Below are positions 41,859 to 51,246 of a stretch of 64,000 nucleotides of DNA, one piece after another (positions within the stretch are counted from its first letter, which is position 1; each line of letters starts with the position of its first letter). The position numbers were made by a program, and so were the translations under genes. This DNA comes from an uncultured Clostridia bacterium (GTDB lineage Bacteria; Bacillota; Clostridia; TANB77; CAG-508): contig CAKPCF010000001.1 of the NCBI GenBank assembly GCA_934141445.1, positions 70,426-134,425 on the forward strand, given 5' to 3'. The notes under the pieces were generated by a model that made no database searches, was not told the origin of the DNA, and was given only the letters and a program-made list of their open reading frames with translations.

Positions 41859-43127
41859 ATGAATAAGAAAGAATTAAGAAAATTTGCTGTTACAAAAGAT
41901 AGGCTAAAAGATATATTAACGTTAAGAAAAAATAAAGAATATGATAAAATATATCAGCTATATGGAAAAACAATTTACAATTTAGCAACTCCAAGTAAAG
42001 TAAGAGAACGAGAAATTGATAGATTGATGGATGAAGGACGTTTTGAAGATATTTATGCTAAATTTGGTAAAATAAAATATGCTGAAAATCTATATGAAAT
42101 GTACAAAACAGATGTATATAATGAAACTGGTAAGAAGCCAGATATATTTAAAAAATTAAAATTTTTATTAGTAAATAAAATTATGCCTATTACTATGGCT
42201 AGCACTGTATTTCTTCCAACAGCAACTGTTGCTGCAACAGAAATTAACACTAGAAAAATGAAATCAGAAAATGCAATTCAATATGCTGAAGAAATTGAAA
42301 AATATGAGAAAAAAATTGAAGATTATGCACAAGAAGTAAATTCAATGCATTTATCAGACATACAAATATTTATGAAAGTTATGTCTGATATGTGGAAAGA
42401 AATTGATGGATATGCTACTCCAAAAGAGTATGATGTTATGGGGTTTTGGCGTTTAAGTCTGGATGAAGAAGGTGTAGGAGTTTGTAGAAATTTCTCAGAT
42501 GATATAACTGCAAAACTTAATGCAATAAATCCTAAATACAATGCTAGAAATGTAGTTGTATATATGGGAGAAGAAGAGTATAATTTAGCAGACATAGATA
42601 GAAATATAATTCAAAATAATAATACAGTTGCAAGTAATGATGAACAAGAGAACTCTAACGAGGAAGAAGAAATAGATATTACTAAGTTTTTTGGTAATCA
42701 TGCTGTAACAGCTGTTGATATTCCAGAACAAAATATAACTTTGATATTAGATCCAACCAATCCAGGAATCGGTGTTTTTAAAGATGGACAAATTTATATG
42801 TTTTCTACTCCAGATGGAAAAGGTATACAAACTAAGGCATTAGGGCAATTATTAGTTATAGGTGCTGATCAATTAGCAAATTTAATGGTAACAGAAGTAG
42901 AGAGCTTTTTAAATGGTAGTCAAATCAGTTTAGTAGAATTAGAAGAGATGTATGGTACAGATGCTCAAAACAAGGCTTTAGAACAACTTGAAAATAGAGA
43001 ACACTTTAAGAGAGAGTTTATTGAAAGAGTAAATGTTAATCATAAAAAAGCTTTAGAAGACCTGAATAGAAATTTAAAAAATGAAGATATAAAAGAAAAT
43101 GCACAAAAATCACAAGAAAGGGAGTAA
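41859..43127 (+). CDS. Membrane-linked transglutaminase-like protein
   Basis: A 422-residue protein. The first 100 residues are basic and helical; one hydrophobic segment follows (about 104-127). The C-terminal part contains a possible papain/transglutaminase triad in the right order and spacing: Cys209 in GVGVCRNFSDD, His281 in GNHAVTAV and Asp298 in LILDPTNPG. VCRNFSDD and LDPTN are typical of bacterial transglutaminase-like domains, which cleave or cross-link peptides. An acidic insert (EEEE, about 265-272) lies between Cys and His. The ATG follows GGAG. It lies between the ABC-F and tex genes, with tex starting 5 bp after its stop. The substrate is unknown. Confidence 0.6.
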   Translation: MNKKELRKFAVTKDRLKDILTLRKNKEYDKIYQLYGKTIYNLATPSKVREREIDRLMDEGRFEDIYAKFGKIKYAENLYEMYKTDVYNETGKKPDIFKKLKFLLVNKIMPITMASTVFLPTATVAATEINTRKMKSENAIQYAEEIEKYEKKIEDYAQEVNSMHLSDIQIFMKVMSDMWKEIDGYATPKEYDVMGFWRLSLDEEGVGVCRNFSDDITAKLNAINPKYNARNVVVYMGEEEYNLADIDRNIIQNNNTVASNDEQENSNEEEEIDITKFFGNHAVTAVDIPEQNITLILDPTNPGIGVFKDGQIYMFSTPDGKGIQTKALGQLLVIGADQLANLMVTEVESFLNGSQISLVELEEMYGTDAQNKALEQLENREHFKREFIERVNVNHKKALEDLNRNLKNEDIKENAQKSQERE

Positions 43128-43132
43128 AAATT

Positions 43133-45286
43133 TTGAATCAGATTTATAAAAAGATAGCAGATGAATTAAATATAAGAGAATCACAAGTAGAAGCTACAGT
43201 AAAACTTATTGATGATGGTAATACAATTCCATTTATAGCACGTTATAGAAAAGAAGTGACTGGAAACCTAAGTGATGAAATTTTAAGAGATTTAGGAGAA
43301 AGATTAACTTATTTAAGAAATCTAGAAAAAAGAAAAGAAGAAATAGTTAGATTGATTGATGAACAAGGAAAATTAACTGATGAATTAACAACTAAAATAG
43401 CTTCAACAATGGTATTATCAGAATTAGAAGATATTTATAGACCATATAAACCAAAGAAAAGAACAAAGGCAACTATTGCCAAAGAAAAAGGATTAGAACC
43501 GTTAGCAAATATAATTTATTTACAAGCTGAAAAAAGAAATATTTTTGAAGTTGCAAAAGAATTTATAAATGAAGAAAAAGGTGTAAAAAGTGAAGAAGAC
43601 GCTATTCAAGGCGCATTAGAGATAATTGCTGAAAATATAGCAGATAATGCTGATTACAGAAAGAAGATTAAATCATTTTGCTTTAGAGAAGCTGTTATTA
43701 CTTCTAAAAATGCAAAAGAAGAGAAATCACCTTATGAAATGTATTATGATTACAAAGAACCAATTTTAAAAATTCCAAGCCATAGAATTTTAGCAATAAA
43801 TAGAGGAGAAAAAGAAGAGTTTTTAAAAGTAAAAATTGAAAAGCCAGATGACAAAATTTTAGATTATTTGAAAAAACAAATAATTAAAGACTATAAGAGT
43901 CAATTTAATGAATTGCTAACTAATGCAATAGAAGATTCATATAAAAGACTTATAGAACCATCTATTGAAAGAGAAATTCGTAATGACTTAACAGAACGTT
44001 CAGAAGAAAAAGCTATTAAAGTTTTTGGAAAAAATGCTAAACAATTATTACTTCAACCCCCAATAAAAGGAATGACAGTTATGGGGTTTGATCCAGCATA
44101 TAGAACAGGCTGTAAAATTGCAGTAATAGATCAAACTGGAAAATTACTAGCTACAACGACAGTTTATCCAACAGAGCCCCAAAACGACATAGATGGGGCA
44201 AAAAAAGAATTAAAAGCTTTAATAAATAAATTTAACATTAACATGATTGCAATTGGAAATGGGACAGCCTCACGTGAATCAGAGGCATTTGTATCACAAC
44301 TAATAAAAGAAGTTGATAAAGAACTATATTATGCAATAGTTAGTGAAGCTGGTGCTTCTGTATATTCAGCATCAAAGTTAGCAACTGAAGAATATCCAGA
44401 CATAAATGTTTCATTAAGAGGAGCTATCTCAATAGCAAGAAGATTACAAGATCCATTATCTGAATTAGTAAAAATAGATCCAAAAGCAATTGGAGTAGGA
44501 CAATATCAACATGATGTAAATCAAAAGAAATTATCTGAAAGTCTGACTGGTGTGGTTGAAGATGCAGTAAATTCAGTTGGAGTTGATATAAATACAGCAA
44601 CACCATCTTTATTAAGTTATGTTTCTGGAATAAATGGAACAATTGCAAAGAATATTGTAAAATATAGAGATGAAAATGGTGAAATAAAACAAAGAAAAGA
44701 TTTATTAAAAGTACCAAAACTAGGTCAAGCTGCTTTTAAACAATGTGCAGGATTTATAAGAGTATTGGATGGAAAAAATCCATTAGAAGTTACAGCAGTT
44801 CACCCAGAAAGTTATGAAGTTGCAGAAAAGTTATTAACAAGTTTAGGATATTCTGTGGATAACCTAAAAGATAAAAGCAAATTAGAGGAAATAAAAAATG
44901 CTTTAGAGAAAGTTGATATTACTAAAAAAGCAGAAGAATTAAATGTTGGTTCTCTAACATTAAAAGATATTATTGAAGAATTATCAAAACCAGGTAGAGA
45001 TCCTAGAGAAGAGTTACCAAAACCAATTTTAAGAAGTGATGTTTTGAAATTTGATGACTTACAAGAGGGAATGGAACTTACAGGAACTGTAAGGAATGTT
45101 ATTGATTTTGGAGCATTTGTTGATATTGGTGTTAAACATGATGGTTTAGTTCATATTTCTGAAATGGCTGATAGATATATTAAAAATCCATCAGAAGTTG
45201 TATCAGTAGGGGACATCGTAAAAGTAAAAGTGCTTTCAATTGATAGAGAAAAACAAAAAGTAAGTCTAACAATGAAAACTAAATAA
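43133..45286 (+). CDS. tex: RNA-binding transcription accessory protein Tex
   Basis: A 717-residue protein of standard Tex length. The N-terminal part has PFIARYRKEVTG, the YqgF-like RNase H fold region has GFDPAYRTGCKIAVID, the helix-hairpin-helix part has NTATPSLLSYVSGI and KVPKLGQAAFKQCAGFIRV, and the C-terminal S1 domain is GMELTGTVRNVIDFGAFVDIG. Tex binds nucleic acid and influences transcription. The start is TTG at 43133 behind GAAAGGGAG. The gene is tightly coupled to the transglutaminase-like gene upstream. Confidence 0.94.
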   Translation: MNQIYKKIADELNIRESQVEATVKLIDDGNTIPFIARYRKEVTGNLSDEILRDLGERLTYLRNLEKRKEEIVRLIDEQGKLTDELTTKIASTMVLSELEDIYRPYKPKKRTKATIAKEKGLEPLANIIYLQAEKRNIFEVAKEFINEEKGVKSEEDAIQGALEIIAENIADNADYRKKIKSFCFREAVITSKNAKEEKSPYEMYYDYKEPILKIPSHRILAINRGEKEEFLKVKIEKPDDKILDYLKKQIIKDYKSQFNELLTNAIEDSYKRLIEPSIEREIRNDLTERSEEKAIKVFGKNAKQLLLQPPIKGMTVMGFDPAYRTGCKIAVIDQTGKLLATTTVYPTEPQNDIDGAKKELKALINKFNINMIAIGNGTASRESEAFVSQLIKEVDKELYYAIVSEAGASVYSASKLATEEYPDINVSLRGAISIARRLQDPLSELVKIDPKAIGVGQYQHDVNQKKLSESLTGVVEDAVNSVGVDINTATPSLLSYVSGINGTIAKNIVKYRDENGEIKQRKDLLKVPKLGQAAFKQCAGFIRVLDGKNPLEVTAVHPESYEVAEKLLTSLGYSVDNLKDKSKLEEIKNALEKVDITKKAEELNVGSLTLKDIIEELSKPGRDPREELPKPILRSDVLKFDDLQEGMELTGTVRNVIDFGAFVDIGVKHDGLVHISEMADRYIKNPSEVVSVGDIVKVKVLSIDREKQKVSLTMKTK

Positions 45287-45291
45287 AAAAT

Positions 45292-45338
45292 AAAAGAATA
45301 TAAAATTTTGTATAAATACATTATTTTATATTCTTTTT
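45292..45338. terminator. Bidirectional terminator between tex and the DUF975-like gene
   Basis: The perfect 14-bp arms AAAAGAATATAAAA / TTTTATATTCTTTT separate two convergent genes. Confidence 0.8.
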
Positions 45339-45353
45339 ATGTGATAAGCGAAA

Positions 45354-46184
45354 TTATTTATTTTCTGTTGTTGTATTATCTTTTATTTCAGTATTTGTTT
45401 TGTTTGAATTGCTTAAATTCTCAAAGTAAACAATTTGACTTACTAAAATATAAGGTGATAATAAAATTGCACCAATATTAGCTATAATGTCAGTAGTAAT
45501 AGTAGCTTGTGTAAAATGATTTACTAACATTGCAACAAGAGCAATTAGAATTATCCAACCAAAGAAAGACAAAATAAGTAAAACATATTCTGCTTTTTTG
45601 TTTTGCATAAGAACAGCACTTGTTTCTAATATTTCTTTAGAAGTTTTATCTGGTTCGTTTGCTAATATTAGAAATGATAATGCATATGGTAAAAATTTTA
45701 CAAATGCAAATATCATTATTGCAAGATAAGCTATTGAGAATATTCCTGCAACAGCACCTAAAGAGATATCTTCTGCTGAATGACTAATCATACTAGTACA
45801 TAACATTGTAATTACGATAACAGCAATTGTAAAAAGAATAATAGGTAATATTATTTTTAATGCAATTGCAAAAGTTACACGCCAAACTTTTGCAAAATTT
45901 AAAATAGATTTATTAATAAATTCTGTGTAACTTACATCTTTACCTTTTGATAAATCAACAAAAGTAGCTGTAACTCCAAAAGATAGAGGTAATGAAATTC
46001 CAAGGATTACTAATTCGATTAGAACTTGTAAGATTGGTGCATTTGTTGCAAGGCTAAGACAATAATTTCCAACATAAGTAAGTGTAAATACAATTAAAAT
46101 GTAAATCAATGTTAGAATTAAAGCCTTTGGCCATTTTCCTGCTAAACGTGCAAGTGCATCTTGTTTGGTTTGTTTGATGTTCAT
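45354..46184 (-). CDS. DUF975-like polytopic membrane protein
   Basis: A 276-residue protein with six hydrophobic helices. The N-terminal KQTKQDALARLAGKWPKAL resembles the start of DUF975 integral membrane proteins (a short amphipathic helix followed by W.KA and the first membrane helix). The C-terminal tail is polar (NKTNTEIKDNTTTENK). The function of the family is not known. An AAGGAG site precedes the ATG. It lies downstream of the NRPS/two-component operon but is separated from it by a terminator hairpin, so co-transcription is unlikely. Confidence 0.65.
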   Translation of the reverse strand: MNIKQTKQDALARLAGKWPKALILTLIYILIVFTLTYVGNYCLSLATNAPILQVLIELVILGISLPLSFGVTATFVDLSKGKDVSYTEFINKSILNFAKVWRVTFAIALKIILPIILFTIAVIVITMLCTSMISHSAEDISLGAVAGIFSIAYLAIMIFAFVKFLPYALSFLILANEPDKTSKEILETSAVLMQNKKAEYVLLILSFFGWIILIALVAMLVNHFTQATITTDIIANIGAILLSPYILVSQIVYFENLSNSNKTNTEIKDNTTTENK

Positions 46185-46212
46185 ATTTTACGAACTCCTT
46201 TCTGTATAAATT

Positions 46213-46253
46213 AAAAGAATTGCATTTGTACGATGACAAATAGCAATTCTTTT
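46213..46253 (-). terminator. Terminator of the NRPS/two-component operon
   Basis: The outer arms AAAAGAATTGC / GCAATTCTTTT and the inner arms ATTTGT / ACAAAT form one long hairpin with T on the minus-strand side, just past the response regulator stop. Confidence 0.75.
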
Positions 46254-46258
46254 GTTAA

Positions 46259-47311
46259 CTAATTATATTTATTTTGAATTTCTAATATTTCATCATAATG
46301 ATTATCTAATATATCTAAAAATACTTTTGCAATTTCTGGGTCAAATTGTGTTCCAGAGCATTTTTCTATCTCTGCTCTAACATATTCAATTGGAATAGCA
46401 TTTCTGTATGAACGTTTAGATGTCATTGCATCAAATGTATCTGCAACTGCTGCAATTCTTGCTAATAAAGGTATTTGCTCACCAGCAAGTTGCTCTGGAT
46501 AACCAGTTCCATTATATTTTTCATGGTGATGATAAACAATAGGAATAATATCAGCAAATATGCTTGCATTTGATAGAATATGCTTTCCTATGCTAGGGTG
46601 ATTCTTAATTTCTGAATATTCATTATCATCTAATTTACCTTCTTTTAATAAAATTGAATCTGGAATACCAATTTTACCAATATCATGGAAAAGACCACCA
46701 ATTTTTAATGTTTTTAAATCTTTTTCAGATAATCCCATGTGCTTTCCGATAAGTACAGAAAATTCTGAAACTCTGTCTGAATGACCACGAGTATATCTAT
46801 CTTTAGCTTCAACAGTATAACGCAAAGTTTGAATACTTTCTAGATATGCTTTTTCAAGATTTTCTTGTGATTCTTTTAGTTCGCTATTTATTCTTTTGAT
46901 TATATTCATCTGTTCAATAGATTTTAAAGCTGATTCAATCAATAATAACAATTGGTCGAATTTATCACTTTTCTCACAATATCCTTGTATAGAAAGACGT
47001 TTAATTGTCTCTAAAGGTGGAGCTAAATCTTTATGACCAGTTAATAACAATATATATAATTCTTGATTAAATTTTCTAATCTCTTCAACAACCTTATCTC
47101 CATGTATAGGTGTCATAATGAAGTCTAGAAGCATCAAATCAAAATGTTCGTTTCTTACTAATTCGATAGCTTCTAGAGGATTAGTACAGCCAGTAAGCTG
47201 ATAACCAGAACGCTTTAGAAATACAGCTAATGAATCAATTATTCCGCCTTCATCATCAACGGCAATTATTTTATATGGGCTAACATTGCCAATATTTTCT
47301 GAATGTCTCAT
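46259..47311 (-). CDS. Response regulator with HD-GYP output domain
   Basis: A 350-residue protein. The receiver domain (about 12-130) has the acidic pair in IIAVDDEGG and the phospho-acceptor Asp in LMLLDFIM. A coiled coil (about 133-165) links it to an HD-GYP domain: HSDRVSEFS, LFHDIGKIGIP, the HHEKYNGTGYP signature and AAVADTFDAMTSKRSYR. HD-GYP domains hydrolyse cyclic-di-GMP (or related dinucleotides). It starts 12 bp after the second histidine kinase behind AAGGAG and is the last gene of the NRPS operon. It is most likely phosphorylated by one or both kinases, turning the signal into a change in second messenger. Confidence 0.9.
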   Translation of the reverse strand: MRHSENIGNVSPYKIIAVDDEGGIIDSLAVFLKRSGYQLTGCTNPLEAIELVRNEHFDLMLLDFIMTPIHGDKVVEEIRKFNQELYILLLTGHKDLAPPLETIKRLSIQGYCEKSDKFDQLLLLIESALKSIEQMNIIKRINSELKESQENLEKAYLESIQTLRYTVEAKDRYTRGHSDRVSEFSVLIGKHMGLSEKDLKTLKIGGLFHDIGKIGIPDSILLKEGKLDDNEYSEIKNHPSIGKHILSNASIFADIIPIVYHHHEKYNGTGYPEQLAGEQIPLLARIAAVADTFDAMTSKRSYRNAIPIEYVRAEIEKCSGTQFDPEIAKVFLDILDNHYDEILEIQNKYN

Positions 47312-47323
47312 TTTGTTCTCCTT

Positions 47324-49138
47324 CTATTTCTTTATTGGTATAATTAAATTAAATGTTGTTCCAACACCTTCTTCTGATGTGAACTTTAAGTCTCCATTAA
47401 ATTGAGCTTTTATATTAGAGTAGGACATAAATAAGCCTAAGCCAGTTCCGTTTTTTCCTTTTGTTGTAATCATTTCTTTAAATAGTTTTTCTTGAACTTC
47501 TTCACTCATACCACAACCATAATCAGTTATAGTAATAATTACTTTTTTATTTTCCTTAAAAATAGAGAAGTCTATTTTTTGGTCAGGTTTTCCATTGTAA
47601 GATTGAATTGCATTAGAAATGATATTATTGATAACTTGTACTAAACTGTTAATATTTCCATGCATTTCATAAGTTTTATCAGTTTGAATATTGATATTTA
47701 ATGTAACTAAAGCAGATTTTAATTCATGTTTCATCAATATATCTACTCTTTTTACTAATTCTTCAATAGTAAATGTTTCATCTACATCATTTGTAAGTGC
47801 AACTGCTTGGCCTCTAACGGCTGTAATAACATCAGACATATAAGCTGTATAATTTTTAATTTTATCAACCCAATCTTCCATATCTTTTGCTATTGCATAA
47901 TGGTCTTCAATAGTTACAGTTGAATCTGTAATAGAACTTTTATATTCATTTATTAAATCTGTTAATCCTTCAGATGCTCCTGAAATAGAGAATATAGGTG
48001 TTTTTAAGTTATGAGCAATACCACCAATCATTTGTCCTAAAGAAGCTAAACGTTCTTTTTCTATAAGCATATTTTGACTTGATTTTATTGCTTCTAAATC
48101 TTTATGATGTTGTGTTAAATCTTTAAATAAAATCAATGCACCTATAAATACACCATCTGATTTTATACTGTTAATTTCTAGTCTTAAGTATTTTTCAATA
48201 TTAGTAAATTCTTGTTCAAATATTAAAGTTTCATTTGAATCTACAACAGCTTTTAAAGCTTTTATAATAGTTGTTTCATCAAGACCATCAAATTCTTCCA
48301 TTGCCAATAAATCAAATATATGAATTTGTTTTATATCAGTATTATCAATTGAAAATATGTGTTTAAATGGTTGATTATAATCTGTAACAATATTTTTGTC
48401 ATTTAAAACTATATATCCATCTGAAATTCTATTAACAATTTTGGAAAGTGCTACTGGTAATGCACTTAAAAGTTGGAATTTAAATAGTGCTATTGCAAAA
48501 CAAATAAGTGATATTGCTAATGCAATAGGAGTAATATATACTGTTAACTTTATAATTCCTAGCGTTCCAAGTAAATTTACAATAAAAGGAAAAACAGTTC
48601 CTGTTACTATTAAATTTATTTGTTGACTGAATATACCAGAGTTTTTCTTAAAATAATTTACTAAATGTAATATAGACAATCCATACAAGAAATATGTATA
48701 TATCTGATGTATATAAAACCATGGTCCAAATACACTTTCAGATAATTGTATTGAATATTCCTTAAAGAATAAATGATGTGCATTGTTTGTCCATAATAGT
48801 AATAATGAAATTACAGGTATTACAAATAATAATAAGTATTTTGCCTTGAATCTTATTCTTGTGTTGGTAAATATAAGTGATGTAAAATAGATAGATACAG
48901 GTAAAAATACAATTCCAATATAGGAGTAATAATCAAAGTATATTGGGTCTATTCCAAACTTTCCGCTAAATTGTATTTGCAGAAACATAAATAAAAATGC
49001 AACTATTAGCAAAATTAAATTTACTGCAAATATTTGTTGTAACTGTGTTTTTGTTATTGCTTTTAATAAATATATCAGAAAAAGTATTATTATTGCTAAG
49101 AACACAGCTACAGTAAATGAATAAAATAATACATTCAT
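47324..49138 (-). CDS. Sensor histidine kinase, 7TM + PAS
   Basis: A 604-residue kinase. The N-terminal third forms seven membrane helices of the histidine-kinase 7TM type (with WTNNAHHLFF in a loop), followed by a PAS-like domain (about 228-340, IVNRISDGYIVLNDKN), then the DHp helix with the H-box GGIAHNLKTPIF (His376) and a GHKL ATPase (NNIISNAIQSY, DYGCGM, GKNGTGLGLFMSY). The frame opens at a TTG (49153), but GGAGGA places the start at the ATG at 49138. The kinase core closely matches that of the neighbouring kinase, so the pair arose by duplication. It probably senses a small lipophilic ligand in the membrane. Confidence 0.88.
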   Translation of the reverse strand: MNVLFYSFTVAVFLAIIILFLIYLLKAITKTQLQQIFAVNLILLIVAFLFMFLQIQFSGKFGIDPIYFDYYSYIGIVFLPVSIYFTSLIFTNTRIRFKAKYLLLFVIPVISLLLLWTNNAHHLFFKEYSIQLSESVFGPWFYIHQIYTYFLYGLSILHLVNYFKKNSGIFSQQINLIVTGTVFPFIVNLLGTLGIIKLTVYITPIALAISLICFAIALFKFQLLSALPVALSKIVNRISDGYIVLNDKNIVTDYNQPFKHIFSIDNTDIKQIHIFDLLAMEEFDGLDETTIIKALKAVVDSNETLIFEQEFTNIEKYLRLEINSIKSDGVFIGALILFKDLTQHHKDLEAIKSSQNMLIEKERLASLGQMIGGIAHNLKTPIFSISGASEGLTDLINEYKSSITDSTVTIEDHYAIAKDMEDWVDKIKNYTAYMSDVITAVRGQAVALTNDVDETFTIEELVKRVDILMKHELKSALVTLNINIQTDKTYEMHGNINSLVQVINNIISNAIQSYNGKPDQKIDFSIFKENKKVIITITDYGCGMSEEVQEKLFKEMITTKGKNGTGLGLFMSYSNIKAQFNGDLKFTSEEGVGTTFNLIIPIKK

Positions 49139-49229
49139 TTTTGTGTCCTCCAAAATTTTTCTTATGTATATAAATCTACAATATATTATTACCTTTATTT
49201 AAAAATAAGTCAATAAAATTATTTGAGTT

Positions 49230-51233
49230 TTATTGTTTTTCTAAAGGTAATTCAATATAAAAAGTAGTGCCTTTTCCAAGTTCTGATTTGAAATACATAT
49301 TACCATTAAATTGGGCCTTGATATTAGAATAAGACATAAATAATCCTAATCCAGTACCATCTTTTCCTTTTGTAGTAATCATTTCTTTAAATAGCTTATC
49401 TTTTACCTTTTCATCAAGACCTGGACCGAAGTCTTGAACAGAAATTAGTAATTTATTTTTTTCTGTTATTATAGCTGATAACTTAATTATTTTATTTGGT
49501 TCATTATTATAAGCTTCAATTGCATTACCAACAATATTATTTATTACTTGTACAAGACCGTTGATATTTCCATGGATTGTAACTGAATTGTCTACTTCAT
49601 TTGTTATTTCCAATTCTGTTAATGAATTTTTAAGTTCATGTTGCATAAGAATGTCTACATATTTAAATAATTCATATATACTGAAATCTTGAGTTTCATC
49701 TTCTGAAAGTGCAACTGCTTGACCTTTTACAGCTGTAATAACATCTGACATATATGAAATATGCTTTTTTAATTTTACTATCCAATCTTCCATATCTTTT
49801 GCAATTTCATGCATATCTTGGTCATTTACAGTGGGGTCTTCAATAGAAGAATCAAATTCATTTATTAAATCTGTTAATCCCTCTAAACCACCAGCGATAG
49901 AGAAGATAGGAGTTTTTAAGTTGTGTGCAATACCACCAATCATTTGACCTAAAGAAGCTAAACGTTCTTTTTCGATAAGTCTATCTTGGTTATTTCTAGT
50001 AAGTTCCTCAATTTCGTTGTATGCTGTACAAAGGTCACCAATCTCATCATTAGAAGTTGTTGATAGTTTAGTTTCAGTTTCATCATTTATGTTTTCAGAG
50101 ATATTTGTAAACTTTTCTGATATAACAGTTATGTCATATTTAAATGAATTGGAGAAAAGAATTAGTATTACAACATCAATTATAACTAATACTATAAATG
50201 CTAATAAAAAGTATACTAATACATCAATTGATAAGATATTGAAGTATACGCCGATTGTATATATTTCATTATTTATCGTAATTTTACAGGTTGCACCTTG
50301 TGTATCAATTCCATAATATTCATAAACTCTACCATTGTTTTTTGTAGATAATTCATTTAAGTATTTAATAAAGAAATTACTAAATTCTATTTTTTCATAG
50401 TCTTGATTTATAAATTCACCATTTGGTAATCTGATAAAGAAAATATCGTTATTATGTAGCAATTCAAAATTTTCTTTACTTTTTTCTACAAGTTCTTCTA
50501 AACTGTCAAAACTTACTTCATTATATTCGCAAAAATATTTCAAACTTTTATTGTATGCTTCAAAAGAAGAATTACCTTTTTCAATAGCTGTTTTAACATA
50601 TCCAAGCAATGTCATAAATAACAATGATGCTAATATAATAGGAAAGATGTTATAAATAATTCTTTTTTGTATTGAAATTCTTTTCAATTTTGAAATATTG
50701 GTAACTGGAAGTGACACAAGTATTTTTTTAAATAAACTATTCATGTATATGAATACAGCAGTTACATATAATGTAATAAATGATGTGACAAGCATGAATA
50801 ATTTTAAGGTTGTTATTCCAAGTTGATGAATTGTGAAGGCATGTATTACTGTTAATGCAACACTTGGAATAATTATATTTAAAATCAAAATATTATAAGG
50901 GGTTGTGAAAAGCTTCTCTTTTATTTGATTTATTTCATCTTCATTATAATTTGTAGGATTCTCTAACAAATCTTTGTTATCTACTAAGAATTTAGTTTTT
51001 ACAAAAATTATAACTGCAAATATAAGAAATATTGCAAGTGATATAAGAGAAACTTGATTTATATAAACTGTATTTTCAACTTCTGTTTGGAATGCTGTAC
51101 CATAAGTTTCTGCTGGGTAGTTTAATATTGCAGGTATTAAGAAATATAAAGAGGGAGCAAGTACAAGTAATCCAATAGTTAGTGCTAATAATAATTTTAA
51201 TTGTATTTTATATTTTTTGATGAAGTTTTTCAT
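49230..51233 (-). CDS. Sensor histidine kinase with extracytoplasmic domain and HAMP
   Basis: A 667-residue kinase. Five N-terminal membrane helices (about 12-38, 58-80, 114-132, 146-166 and 192-212) are followed by an extracytoplasmic domain (about 213-335), a sixth helix (336-360), a HAMP-like linker (FKYDITVISEKFTNISENI), the H-box GGIAHNLKTPIF (His437) and the GHKL ATPase (NNIVGNAIEAY, DFGPGL, GKDGTGLGLFMSY). From RLIEKERLASLGQM onward it is very similar to the second kinase, while the sensor parts differ completely. The two may sense different forms of one signal, or a signal and its modifier. It starts 14 bp after the NRPS gene behind GGAGG. Confidence 0.88.
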   Translation of the reverse strand: MKNFIKKYKIQLKLLLALTIGLLVLAPSLYFLIPAILNYPAETYGTAFQTEVENTVYINQVSLISLAIFLIFAVIIFVKTKFLVDNKDLLENPTNYNEDEINQIKEKLFTTPYNILILNIIIPSVALTVIHAFTIHQLGITTLKLFMLVTSFITLYVTAVFIYMNSLFKKILVSLPVTNISKLKRISIQKRIIYNIFPIILASLLFMTLLGYVKTAIEKGNSSFEAYNKSLKYFCEYNEVSFDSLEELVEKSKENFELLHNNDIFFIRLPNGEFINQDYEKIEFSNFFIKYLNELSTKNNGRVYEYYGIDTQGATCKITINNEIYTIGVYFNILSIDVLVYFLLAFIVLVIIDVVILILFSNSFKYDITVISEKFTNISENINDETETKLSTTSNDEIGDLCTAYNEIEELTRNNQDRLIEKERLASLGQMIGGIAHNLKTPIFSIAGGLEGLTDLINEFDSSIEDPTVNDQDMHEIAKDMEDWIVKLKKHISYMSDVITAVKGQAVALSEDETQDFSIYELFKYVDILMQHELKNSLTELEITNEVDNSVTIHGNINGLVQVINNIVGNAIEAYNNEPNKIIKLSAIITEKNKLLISVQDFGPGLDEKVKDKLFKEMITTKGKDGTGLGLFMSYSNIKAQFNGNMYFKSELGKGTTFYIELPLEKQ

Positions 51234-51246
51234 AATAAACCTCCGA

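Noticed and set aside
46213..46253. Riboswitch ahead of the DUF975-like gene
   Set aside because: The structure is a simple hairpin placed as the terminator of the preceding operon; no conserved aptamer features.
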